Source: Pseudeuparius sepicola (Eukaryota > Arthropoda > Insecta > Coleoptera > Anthribidae). Taken from it: a stretch of DNA of 64,000 nucleotides. The notes under the pieces were generated by a model. That model made no database searches. It saw only the letters and a program-made list of their open reading frames with translations, and had not been told where the DNA came from. Location of the stretch: the NCBI GenBank assembly GCA_963920635.1, contig OY987299.1, positions 127,841,373 to 127,905,372 of the forward strand, written 5' to 3'. Made by a program: the position numbers and the translations under genes. Shown here in pieces: positions 44,929 through 55,909 of this stretch. Positions within the stretch are counted from its first letter, which is position 1; each line of letters opens with the position of its first letter.

Positions 44929-46689
44929 TACGTAAATTGAGTCCCGGGTTTCAATACAAGCTGGGTAAATTGAGTCCCAAAATATTCTTAGAAATGAGGG
45001 TTTTAAGATTAGCGCGATTTTGTTAAGTTTATTGCGGTAAAGGGTTTAGACGATATTCTTTGGGATACACTAAAATAAAATATACCTGATTGCTTAAAAA
45101 ACTTTATTTCATTTATAAGGGTATACATGAAAGCTTATGTTGCATTGGGAAGAAATTTAAAAGACACTTTTTTTACAAATTCAAATAGATATGGAAATGC
45201 GTTCATTACACAAATCATTCATTGCTTCTCTTAAAAAGTTTTCTTTCTCAATTATAGTGGGGGACTTTTTTGTTGATTTACTTCTAAGCTGAATATATTA
45301 TGTTTTAAAACCTCAATAAATATGAAAATATGAGGATGTGGACTATTAAATAATCTATTCAATCGAGTATAGAAAGATTCGTATGAATTTGTACTCCCCC
45401 CATGTTTGCGAAGGAAACGTTGCCTCTTCGGATATATAATTTTCTAACACGTAGTCGCAAAATTCAGTAACTTTTTGGTCATCAGGAAGTGCTGCCAATA
45501 TATAATCAGTAAAAACATATGAAATGTCTTCAGGCTTTAAAAATGGCAGTCCAAAGAATGATTTTAGAAATTTCCATGTTTCTGATTTTGATTTATTATT
45601 CCTGGGATAAGCCAAGAAACTGAAACTTGCGATACCAACTTTGGCCAACATGAAAACGGCATCGTTTAATTTTCGCTTTTGGTAATATTGATTGCAGCTA
45701 TATGTACGACCTTTTCAAAATCAATAAAAATATTTATTGGTGAAAACGTTAATCTCACATTTATGCAGCTATTAACAACATCTTGAAAACAAGTCTTATT
45801 TGCAGGGCGGCAAAAGGCACATACGAGTCGTTATTTAAGGCATGAAAGGTATCCAATTGCTAAAAATATTTAGGACAACTCTTAAACGTACCATCTACAT
45901 AAACGCCACGTGAACGACATATACCTAGCACTTCCAAGTTCTTTTTCGCAGGAAATCATAGTATCTTGATGTGAGAATCATTGAGGATCACAAAATCTTC
46001 GTTGGCGTTCGTTTTGACTTTAATATTTTCCAATATAATGAGTCTCTTCAATGGATTTTGGTTGCGGGTGTTTGTATTGTAGCGAATCTTGCATGTTTCT
46101 TTTAATTAATGCTAAATCCGTATACGGGCAAGTGAATGGATATCACCGTTTTTCAAAGCCAAGTGTATAAGTTTAGCAGATCTTGCGCAAATATCATCAG
46201 CGAATTTTACCTTTAAAGAATTGCTTAGCCTTTGCCACTGAATAACTTGTTATCTTCCTCTCGTTCATGAGAGTAAGGTGACGGGCCTTCCAAAACTTCT
46301 TGATTTTTCTCAGTTTTAGAAAAGATTTGCACGTACCTTTAGAACACGTCCAACTTACACTATTATTGGCTAAGTTTTTATGGAAACGAAATTTAAAGCC
46401 GTGTATTAGATACTAGAAGGCTTCTACTTCCCCTCTTTTATAACTTTATTATAGACTCTCTGATGCATTTAACAGAAACAGATACTAAATAGCACTTAAT
46501 AAGAAGATTGATAACCTGCAGTTTTATCATAAAAAACAAAGGGGGATATAATAAATTATTAATTAAATTTTAAGTATTGTTGTGCAAATACTTGCATACA
46601 CAAGGGTGGTTGGTCTAGGCAACAGATAGGTACTACATGATAATTATCTGACCTGACAACCAGGTACATATTGGGACTCAGTTTACGTA
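44929..46689 (-). mobile_element. Mutator-like (MULE) element relic
   Basis: TACGTAAATTGAGTCCC (44929-44945) is inverted as GGGACTCAGTTTACGTA at 46673-46689. A second direct copy of the word (GGTAAATTGAGTCCC) lies at 44966, and related words sit just outside, so the terminal region is made of repeated units. Between them the minus strand holds remains of a FLYWCH-MULE transposase. Target duplication could not be fixed. Confidence 0.7.
45355..46400 (-). pseudogene. FLYWCH-MULE transposase, decayed
   Basis: Reading leftwards, 46400-46290 gives a segment with KNLANNSVSWTCSKGTCKSF, the W-x-C and C spacing of a FLYWCH zinc finger. Around 45930-45850 comes GVYVDGTFKSCPKYF and QLDTFHA, the DGTFK block with the first catalytic Asp of MULE transposases. 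At 45651-45355 comes LPFLKPEDISYVFTDYILAA and FCDYVLENYISEEATFPSQT, the conserved C-terminal segment of insect MULE proteins. Several stops and frame changes separate the blocks, so it is inactive. The order finger-catalytic-tail matches the family. Confidence 0.75.
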
Positions 46690-48363
46690 GATCCTAAAAA
46701 CACTAGAGACTGAATTTACCTTAATAGAAAGGCCATTAACAGATGCGGGACTAAACAATTTAGGTGAAAATCGTACCAAGAATCGTACTTACCTCAAAAT
46801 CATGTCGTTCTATTTATCCATTTACAACAGACCTAGCTATAGCAGTAGGTTCGTGTTACCCGAACATGTCACGTCCCATCTATCCACGCCACTTCGACCG
46901 TAAGACCCGCTCCTCGCTAAATGAAGAGTTTTTTTATTGCTCCTTACGACGGAATGCCTCTCGGCAGCACTGGATGTACCCCCTTGTTATTTTCTGCTTA
47001 TTTTCCTGGAACACCCGTATTATGCAAATGGCGCGGGCTCTCTCTATGTAAATGCGGACCGTTAAGGGTTTTCTTTTTCGGCGAATTTACTGGAGTTTCC
47101 TGCTAGTACACAGTTTTACGTTTCAGTTCATCCATACATACTCGCCCGCCGGGACTGCTTTATATAGGGTGTTCCCGCCGGAAGTAATATGCAGTTGGGT
47201 GATTCCGGAAAAGGTAATGCGAAGAGGAAACGGGAGAGTTAAAATTTTACAGTTGCGTAGAGAGATTATAAGAAAACCGTTGAAGCCAAACGGTTGCGAA
47301 GCCAGTCAGTGGGCATCTACCACGGTGAATATTTGTATACTCTATTCAAACTAAACGCAAGTGAAACATAAACACAAGTTGTTGCATGGCTAGAGCGTAT
47401 GATACGCACGTGATCGGCTTGCTATTGGCTAGCCGGCAATAAAATCTGACCCGGCGGGAGAGTGCAGCGAGTCGGTGTTTCCTACACCTGGACCTTTATT
47501 TTTTCCGATATAATTCTTTCGCTGCTTATTACTTGTTAGAGCTACGATTTGTGTAATAGTAGAAATTTGCAGGTAAGTGAATGACTAGGTGTGCCATAAA
47601 AGTTTGTTTTTAAATTTCTTAATACTGGGGCATATTATTTTAATATTTTATATTATAAAATTCATAGAGATGGTCCTTAATGCGGCCCTGCCTCATATTA
47701 GCCCTCAGAATTGTTCACGTGCTTCCATCGTGTAAATGTTTACGCGCCACTTGCATTTAGTTTGAATATAGTGTAGAGGGGTAGATTCATTTTGGCGGTA
47801 GGGGAAGGTGACGTCATTGAGTGTCCAGCTTGAGACTGTTTTTAAGTCCACAAAAAATATTTCGATTTACTTATGGAACTTCTACTTTACATGTTACAGA
47901 TTGCCAGTATTGCAAAGGTATTTATGCTGAACCTGAGTTATTCGATATGGCCAATGCATAAAAAAATTAAAAATATTTTTAATACAGTTACCACGTTTTT
48001 AAAAATAATTAAAAGTGTAATAAAATAATATAATAATATAAAAAACGGACTAAAAGGTACAAAATAATCTTCCCTAACCAAATAAAGATTCGATGAACGT
48101 GGGGCGCGTGTAATAAATAATAGTAAGGAGTGGGACTAGGGAAAAAAATAAGTTATACTTTTTAGTTAGTTTTTGATATTATTATATTATACTTAATTTA
48201 AAAATTTTGCAATCGGTTAAACAACCATCACCAGTGCCATAACTAATAGACTTACTTGTCGAATACAAACTCTAATAAAAGCGAACAAAATTAAAAATAT
48301 GAAAATTAAAACTTTATTAAAAATTAAACAAAATATTGAACCTTTTAAATTTCAAACACATTA
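46690..48363. other. No recognisable gene
   Basis: 46840-47230 is more GC-balanced with short ORFs; TATAGGGTGTTCCCGCCGGA near 47163 looks like a TA-element end without a partner. 47930-48350 is AT-rich. No known domain. Confidence 0.35.
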
Positions 48364-48365
48364 TA

Positions 48366-49098
48366 CAGTGTGTCCACGGATTGATGTCGGAATAGGTGTA
48401 AATGACAAAAAAATGTCGAGTTCAAATTTGACCATTTGGGGTTCAGCCCTGCTTGGATAGAAACTAATTTGTTCCATATTAGTAGTTTCGAAAAATCAAG
48501 TAGGCCTTGACAGGAACGATTTATTTATTTTCTGTGTAGGTTAAGTGCCTTTTCTGAACAAGATATCGAAAAATGTTATTAGAAAAAGTTGCTTAGAATT
48601 CAAAATTATGTCCCTGTGCAGATTTTCAAAATAATTGGCCTACTTTGATTTTAATCCATTTCATTTAGATAGTTGAACTTTTATATTGCCGAACACACAT
48701 TTTCAGTCAAGTTGGCATGTTTTTATTATTTTTTCTAAACTGTTCAGTGCAGTTTGGTAGTTATATCCTGTGGGTTTTAGCGTATTAATAAAAAACTGCC
48801 AGAAATGGATTAAAATCAAAGTAGGCCAATTATTTTGAAAATCTGCACAGGGACATAATTTTGAATTCTAAGCAACTTTTTCTAATAACATTTTTCGATA
48901 TCTTGTTCAGAAAAGGCACTTAACCTACACAGAAAATAAATAAATCGTTCCTGTCAAGGCCTACTTGATTTTTCGAAACTACTAATATGGCACAAATTAG
49001 TTTCTATCCAAGCAGGACTGAACCCCAAATGGTCAAATTTGAACTCGAAATTTTTTTGTCATTTACACCTATTCCGACATCAATCCGTGGACACACTG
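48366..49098. mobile_element. Near-perfect foldback element
   Basis: CAGTGTGTCCACGGATTGAT starts the left arm and is mirrored at the right, with TA on both sides (48364-48365, 49099-49100). Arms of about 296 bases (48366-48661, 48803-49098) pair with few mismatches around a 141-base loop. It has no ORF of its own; an open frame running into the right arm is a by-product. TA target and CAGTG-type end place it with the mariner-like group, probably as an internal-deletion product. Confidence 0.88.
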
Positions 49099-49204
49099 TA
49101 GATGTTTCATTCACTCGAATTCATATTTATAGCGACTCCATTCTCGATTTCTTCAGGTCTTTAAAATATATTTGAGCGTTTGTACTTTTGGCTCACCATT
49201 CAGT

Positions 49205-49345
49205 GGGGCCGCGGTGGCGTCGCTCGTACCCGCGCTGACTTTTTAGACTGCATGTTTTTCTGCCTTCGATCGACCTTGGTTCGAACCGATGTCGAGGCAG
49301 GCGCATGCACATGTCTTTAAAGAAAAACATCGCTATGGCCAAGAG
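49205..49345 (+). repeat. tRNA-derived SINE, copy 1
   Basis: Starts GGGGCCGCGGTGGCGTCGCT, with an A-box-like GCGGTGGC, and has a good B box GGTTCGAACCG at about 49279. The same unit occurs at 58682 (GGGGCCGCGGTGGCGATGTT, GGTTCGAATCG). The body continues through GTCTTTAAAGAAAAACAT, which the second copy also shows beyond its interruption. Internal Pol III promoter boxes plus dispersal make a SINE the best reading. The 3' end is uncertain. Confidence 0.68.
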
Positions 49346-49370
49346 CGCTGGACAAATGTGGGTTCACGGT

Positions 49371-49895
49371 ATTGCTCCTAAATAGGCTTTATCCGTGTGA
49401 TCTACTAATTGTCCTACACTCACTGGGATTACTACGGTTTTTTAAGGTTTTCCGTAGTACTTGAACGAATGCTATCCTAGTTCTATCGGGAAAAAGTCGG
49501 CCCTAGCCGCAAATGGCAACGTAGACAAAATAATAGTAATTGCCCCCCTCCCCCGCACAAGCATGTGGTTGCTTCTGGGGTACTCTCAGTTTGGAGTATT
49601 GTGAGGGTGTGAATTATTATTATTTTTCAGTACTTCAGGTTCACGCTAAGCGGCTAGGACACCAGTTGTTATCACGTGGTGTAATAGCGGCCATTTGCTG
49701 AAATATCGACAGGTTTTTTTTTACTTTTGACAACCCGGTTGATACCTATGTCATGCCTCTTCCTCGTCTCAAAACAATTTTAACTTGTATTATGTCTTGG
49801 CCAACGTAATTTTATTTATAAAATTTTGATTCAGTTATTATTTCGACTTAAACTTTGTAAAACGTTTACAGTTTTAAGTTTGAACGGGTTGGTGG
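49371..49895. repeat. 525-bp dispersed repeat, copy 2
   Basis: Same length as 42817-43341 and almost identical. It directly follows the SINE here but not in copy 1, so the two are separate units. The family is unknown. Confidence 0.88.
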
Positions 49896-52800
49896 GTTTA
49901 GCGTTTTACAAAACGAATTATAAAAACGATAAGAACCTTCAAAAATTTGTAACTTATTCCATTGTTATTAACGTTTAGTAATGAACTCACGGGACATGAC
50001 CATTCTCTGGACATCACGCACTTGGACATCTACCAAAATAAATGCATTGCTTGCAAACTTATATTTAAATGCCATTCTAGGCATGTTTATATAATATATT
50101 CTCACCCTGGCCTGAGTCTCAAAAATTACCACTTCTCCATTTACGCTTTACGAAGACTCAAATGATACGTAACTGATATGCTGGAATCTGTGGGGACATT
50201 GGAAAATAGCTATATGAGAGTTTGTATCCAGTATATAGACAAAATATCTGAACTCACACTGTTATTTTTTTATCACAATACGCCACAACAAGGCCTATAT
50301 AGATAAAATCACGCAGGCGCTATGCCCCCATCCCACATCTCTGATATATGGAGGCCGATCTCCTTATTTACGATGCGGCCGGCGATACTCCCCGTGACTG
50401 TTATGAATGGTCCCAGGAGATTCCCTTGCGACGGTCCCCAAATTTACGGGGGAGCTACGGCGAGCCCTCCCTAGATCCTTTGTGGAGTAGGAGAGCGAAA
50501 ATTATACTGCACATACCAAAAAACATCAAAGCTTAATTTGATTTAAACCAGGGACTCTTTAAAATAAGGGGACCCACGTCACAGTCTATCACCTAGGAAA
50601 AGTGAAGCCTTGAGGGGAAGTTTGTTTTATGTAGACTCCAAGGAGATCACAAGGGGGCTGGTACAAGGTTATGTTATATGTCAGTGTCCAACTGCCATCA
50701 GGTTTTATGTGACATGCCAGTGCCATAGATTCTAAAGGAGGCAAAATATTTCCCATCATAATTCACAATTTTTAAGTTTTCTAACTTCCAGATACTCAGA
50801 TGTGTCAATTAAAAGTAATGCGGCCGCCTGTAGTACTGTAGTAGTCCCAATAATTGCAACCAAATTTTTCCCGTATGACCTTTAGTAATCCTACAATTCC
50901 CATTACGTGGGCATTACGTATAAGTAGTTTAAAACCAAAATCGTATTTCGTAAATTTTAAATTATTAAGAAGGTAGCTTCAGTCAGGTCCTTTTTTAAAG
51001 GAGTTTTTATCTACGACTACAAGTTTATTTTATGTTTGTGGGGTACCTTGGCAGAGAAATAAAATTACAAATATTTTATAATGAACACAGAGAAAACTAC
51101 ATGATTAGAACTACTAGACCTAATCTTATTAGTCCATCCCGAAATCTGTGAAAGTTCTTTGGGTAGATACATTCAACAAGGGAAGAAATTTCAAGTATAC
51201 ATATTACCAATGGATTGAGGAACCTGGCAACAAGGTGCAATAGCGACAAACTCTTAGATAAGCAAAATCGGCACTGACTTACCATACCTATTACTTAAAT
51301 TCGTGGAAATAATTGCTGGAAATCAATTTCAACTATAAAATAAATTTGTTTCATATGACAGTTGCCACATTCTGCACTTGTGGAAACAAAATTGTCAAGT
51401 CTGATTTTTAGAAATCATGGAAACCCTCATTAATTTTTACCAACAATCAAAGTACCTGTTATATTCATAGATTCTCCAATAATGTGGCATACTTGGCATC
51501 ACTGATACCATTAGAATGAGGAAAGAATAGGCCTCACTTTGGAAAGTATAATGCTGGGTCCTTTTACTTTAAAGAGGCCCTGATTTAAAGCGTCAATTTA
51601 CCGCTCAATATGCAAGCGTGCCCTGCCGCTATACATGGTTGGTCAGTCCAGGCTTTCCGTTTGCAACAATGTTCCTGAGATGAAATGTATGGCGAGATAG
51701 AGACCACTGACATTTGAAAGACAATGTTGGCTTTAATAACCAAGCAGCAGATGGCACGACGTCGCGAGTTTCCCCCTAAGAAGAAAACGTAGCATTTTTG
51801 ACGAAATTTACCATTGGTATTGACGATGTTTGCATGAAATGTCAGCAAACGTCTCAGTACTCATGGAGTGTCATCAAATGCCATGGAATGCCATGAAATT
51901 TGGTCAAAAAATTAGCGCCTTCATCTCAGGGAGATTTAAAGACTCTTCACACAATATGTCAGTAGATCAGTGAGATTTGTTCCCTTGGCATACTTTTCTT
52001 GTCTTGGTAGGTAGATGCTTTCGTTCACTTTCATTCTCGTTTAATTCTACTAAATAATATCTGAAACGCAATAGATGGTGATTCATGTTCACTATTTTGA
52101 AAAAATTGTATATGAAACGTGGGGCGCTCCAATTTACGATCCTTTCTTGTTTTTCTTATTGCTGCAGGGGAAAACCTTTACTCTTGTCATTTTAGGGTTC
52201 TTACGCCATTGACTTGGTTTGATCTGAATCATAGTGTTCTATCTATGAAAGATATTTACATTATTTTGTGGGCTATAACTGAAGAATGATTGATTTATTA
52301 TTAATAGCATATTTTTTCACAGATTGTAATAAGAGTGACTGCACTGGCACTTGTTTAGTTCTTCGAAGAATGAAACCTTGAATATCGGTTCGGCTCAATA
52401 ATTATTGACTGCTCTATTCCAACATAAATTATTCACTAATTCCCCCTTTTTTTTCGGATATAGCCAGATCCTCCCCAATCAAGAACGTTAACAACGTTCG
52501 ATATTCATCCCCGCCATGGCATTTTTGCCCCACTAACCCCAAACGGACCGTATAACGCCGTCACATCGACCGGTCTCGCCTGGCCATAAAATCCGATGGA
52601 CGAAATTCTGAGCGACGCCTCGATTTGTGACGGTCCGGGGGTATATCTGACGGTCTCCCCCCGCCTAAAGGTTGACCACCCCCTTATCTAGGTCGGGACT
52701 TATCGGGGATTGGAGAAAACCCTCCTTATCTGGGGGTGTTCCTCAAGAGGAACGATCGATGGAAAACAGAGAACAGCACTTGACGTTGGTAGGGTATGAG

Positions 52801-53652
52801 TATGCCGTTTGCGGACATAACTGTTCTAACGCAAGGATTTTCATTATTTTCTATACGTTCTTTGTTGCTAGGTCGGAAACGAGTAGAATTCTGGGAAGGA
52901 ATGATACTTTTCCTACGTAAATTGACACCCCCCCCCCCCTCACGTCCCCGCAGCCAAATAACTACTGATCAGGTTTGCAAAACATTCAATCGAGTCATGC
53001 TCTCCAGTTTACTTGTTTCCATGATAGTTGAGTGAGTAACCTTGCAGAATGCTGTATGAACATAACCGAACTGAACCATAGCAAGCCATTAAATCTGAAG
53101 ACAAATTGGATCAATTCGATAAAAGGGCAATTGGCCGAGTCAATCCTCGCAGTATGACCCCTCGATATAAATCCTTCCCTAATTCCTTTCATTTCAAATA
53201 ACGCTTGACTCGTGTCCATCAATAACCTTAACATTGTATCGTCGGACATTCAATATTTACACACAGCGTCGCATTTTTGGCCCAATGACCCCAAACCGAG
53301 CGTAAAACAGGGAGCATCCAACAAGGTCAGAGACTGACGCAAAAAGTGTAAATTATATGGATTATTTCCTTCATACTGCTTGTATCCAATAAGGCAGCTT
53401 TTTTCTTAAAGATACAACCAATCATTATGCCCGTTCTAGCGAATTATCGCAAAGCGGGTATTCTTGAATAACTGCTGGTTCATAATAATTATTATTGATT
53501 TTAGTAGTAGTATCTGTAGAAAAAAGAACGTCTTATATTAATACTTTCCAGATTCTTCCGGATGAACCCGGCGTCAGCGAAACTTCTCGTTCCAAGCTTT
53601 CGTCATCCTCAGGACGCGACGATGACACGACTATTACCTGTGATGGTATTTA
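49896..53652. other. No recognisable gene; longest repeat-poor stretch
   Basis: About 3.8 kb without inverted or tandem structure that I can detect. Open frames are short. 52480-52680 is GC- and CpG-rich, and 52928-52939 is a run of 12 C. GCATTTTTGCCCCACTAACC near 52520 is loosely repeated as GCATTTTTGGCCCAATGACC near 53272. This is the best candidate for original host DNA, perhaps intronic or intergenic. Confidence 0.45.
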
Positions 53653-53654
53653 TA

Positions 53655-55798
53655 CAGGGTGATTCAGTTTCGGTGCTCAACATGGGGATATCGGAGACCG
53701 TAACAGATACGAAGTCGGTCGAATGGAGGCAAACTTGCGCCTTTGGGCGCCTAACAATATGCCGTTGAGAAAGTTAAAATATGTTCATGGGTTGCTGAGA
53801 TATTTAAGAAAAACCGAATTTTTGAAATTTAGATTTTATTTTTTTCTGGCGCCATTTGCAATATTATTGAAAAACAAATTATACTTTTTCATTGCAACTT
53901 TTTCTGGACTACGTCATAGTGTTTTTAGGTTTTCGGGACGACGTATAGTTTTTGAGATAAAGGGATCATCTTCATTTTTTTAAATACGGACCTGGATTTT
54001 TTATTGCATATTTCGAAATGAATCGTTGTCCTGAGTACAACGATGTATGACACATGCATATTTTTTCTCGTTGTAGCTGCTAAGCTGCTACAATGCACAT
54101 TCACTAAGAAAAGAGTTATTACGGTCCTGGACTATTCATTTTTCTCTCTTTTTTTCAAAGCTATTCCAATTATAACAGGTGATCATTATTTTAATACCTA
54201 CTGCATTAATTATACTCCATGTTTGTCATATTTTGAAATTCTTTTTTATGCTTTAGGTAAATAATAACAATAATATACAGTGCCCGCCAAAAAGTCTGCA
54301 CCATATGGGAAAAATTTTTAGTAAATAACTTACGGAAAATTTGTTTGCGGCATCAGGTTTTGCTTGCTCTAGAACCAAAATTGACATAATCAAATGTTGT
54401 GACGTAGTCTTTTTTATATGTCAAATTTGACATTAATGAAAATAATGTCCTAAAAATGGGCTTATTTAACCGAATTTCGAAAAAAGTCATAAGAAAAATA
54501 TGTTTCTTTCGCAATTTTATACTGTGCAAAATTTCAAGAGCCTGCTACGATTTTTATATTTTGCCCTTTGTTGCCCTTTTCCGTATTTGTTAATCCATAA
54601 AAAAGTCGATCCTATGTAATTTTAAACACTCATTGACTGAATACATACTGCACAATACTTAGTTCACGGTCTAAATATCCTTCTTTTCCTTTTTTTGCAA
54701 AAAAATTAAAATGAGGGCTTGTTGAAGAAGCACGCTTGGTGCAAAACTGATCTCATTTTTACAGATAAACACATAAATTCGATTTACAAACTTCTTTCTA
54801 TAGTAAATGGTTGTAAAAACACACAAATATTTCTGTCATGCTGATCTGATCAGAAATATCTAGAAAATTTAAAATATTATGTCCAATAATATCCAACAAA
54901 GGGCAAACTATGAAAATCGTAGTAGGCTCTTGAAATTTTGCATAGGGGTATAAAATTGCGAAAGAAACATATTTTTCTAATGACTTTTTTCAAAATTCGG
55001 TTAAATAAGCCCATTTTTCGGACATTTTTTTTCATTAATGTCAAATTTTACATATAAAAGAGACTACGTCACAACATTTGATTATGTCAATTTTGGTTCT
55101 AGAGCAAGCAAAACCTGATGCCGCAAACAAATTTTCCGTAAGTTATTTACTAAAAATTTTTCCCATATGGTGCAGACTTTTTGGCGGGCACTGTATATTA
55201 CTAACAATAGTGAGATACATTTTACCTAAAGTATAAAAAAGAGTTTCAAAATATGACAAATATAGAGTTTAATTAATCCAGTAGGTATAAAAAATGACTA
55301 TTTGTTATAATTGGAATAGCTTTGCAAAAAGAGGGAAAATGCATAGTCCAGTACCGTATTAATTTTTTTCGTAGTAAATGTGCATTTTGGCGGCCAAAAC
55401 GAGAAAAATATGTTTGTGTCATACATCGTTGTACTCAGGACAACGGTTTATTTAGAAATGTGGAATAAAAATCCAGGTCCGTATTTAAAAAAATGGAGTA
55501 GATCCCTCTATCTCGCCCCGAAAATCTAAAAATACCAGGACGTACTCCAGAAAAAGCTGCAATGGAAAAGTATAATTTATTTTTCAATATTATCGCAAAT
55601 CGCGCCAGAAAAAATAAAATCCAATTTTCAAAAATTCGGTTTTTCTTAAATACCTCAGCAACCCATGAAAATATTTTAACTTTCTCAACGGCATATTGTT
55701 AGGAGCCCAAAGGCGCAAGTTTGCCTCCAATCGACCGACTTCGTATCTGTTACGGTTTCCGAGGTCCCCATGTTGAGCACCGGAACTGAATCACCCTG
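53655..55798. mobile_element. Large palindromic element, outer of a nested pair
   Basis: CAGGGTGATTCAGTTTCGGT and its inverse mark the ends, with TA outside both. Arms of about 600 bases (53655-54275 and 55196-55798) pair along their length with many small mismatches. Almost no loop remains, because a second element (54278-55193) sits near the centre. Sequences such as CATGGGGATAT and AATCCAGGTCCGTATTTAAA are shared with the element at 58794-60246, so the two are relatives. Short ORFs in the arms are not genes. Confidence 0.85.
54278..55193. mobile_element. Palindromic element, inner of the nested pair
   Basis: CAGTGCCCGCCAAAAAGTCT and its inverse lie next to TA on both sides (54276-54277, 55194-55195). 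Arms of about 300 bases (54278-54577, 54895-55193) with few mismatches flank a loop of about 320 bases without a recognisable domain. The end sequence is of mariner type. It lies close to the middle of the outer palindrome. Confidence 0.88.
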
Positions 55799-55909
55799 TA
55801 TAGGAACACGCAAAATTGTGGGAACAGGCGAAAACGCGGGAAATCTAAGGGTAGAATTGAAGGTGATTGATTTTGCCTCATATTTGCGAAAAAAGCGAAC
55901 AACTATATA

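Noticed and set aside
49205..49345. Functional tRNA gene
   Set aside because: A- and B-box-like words are present, but no cloverleaf or anticodon arm could be drawn and a second diverged copy exists, so a SINE fits better.
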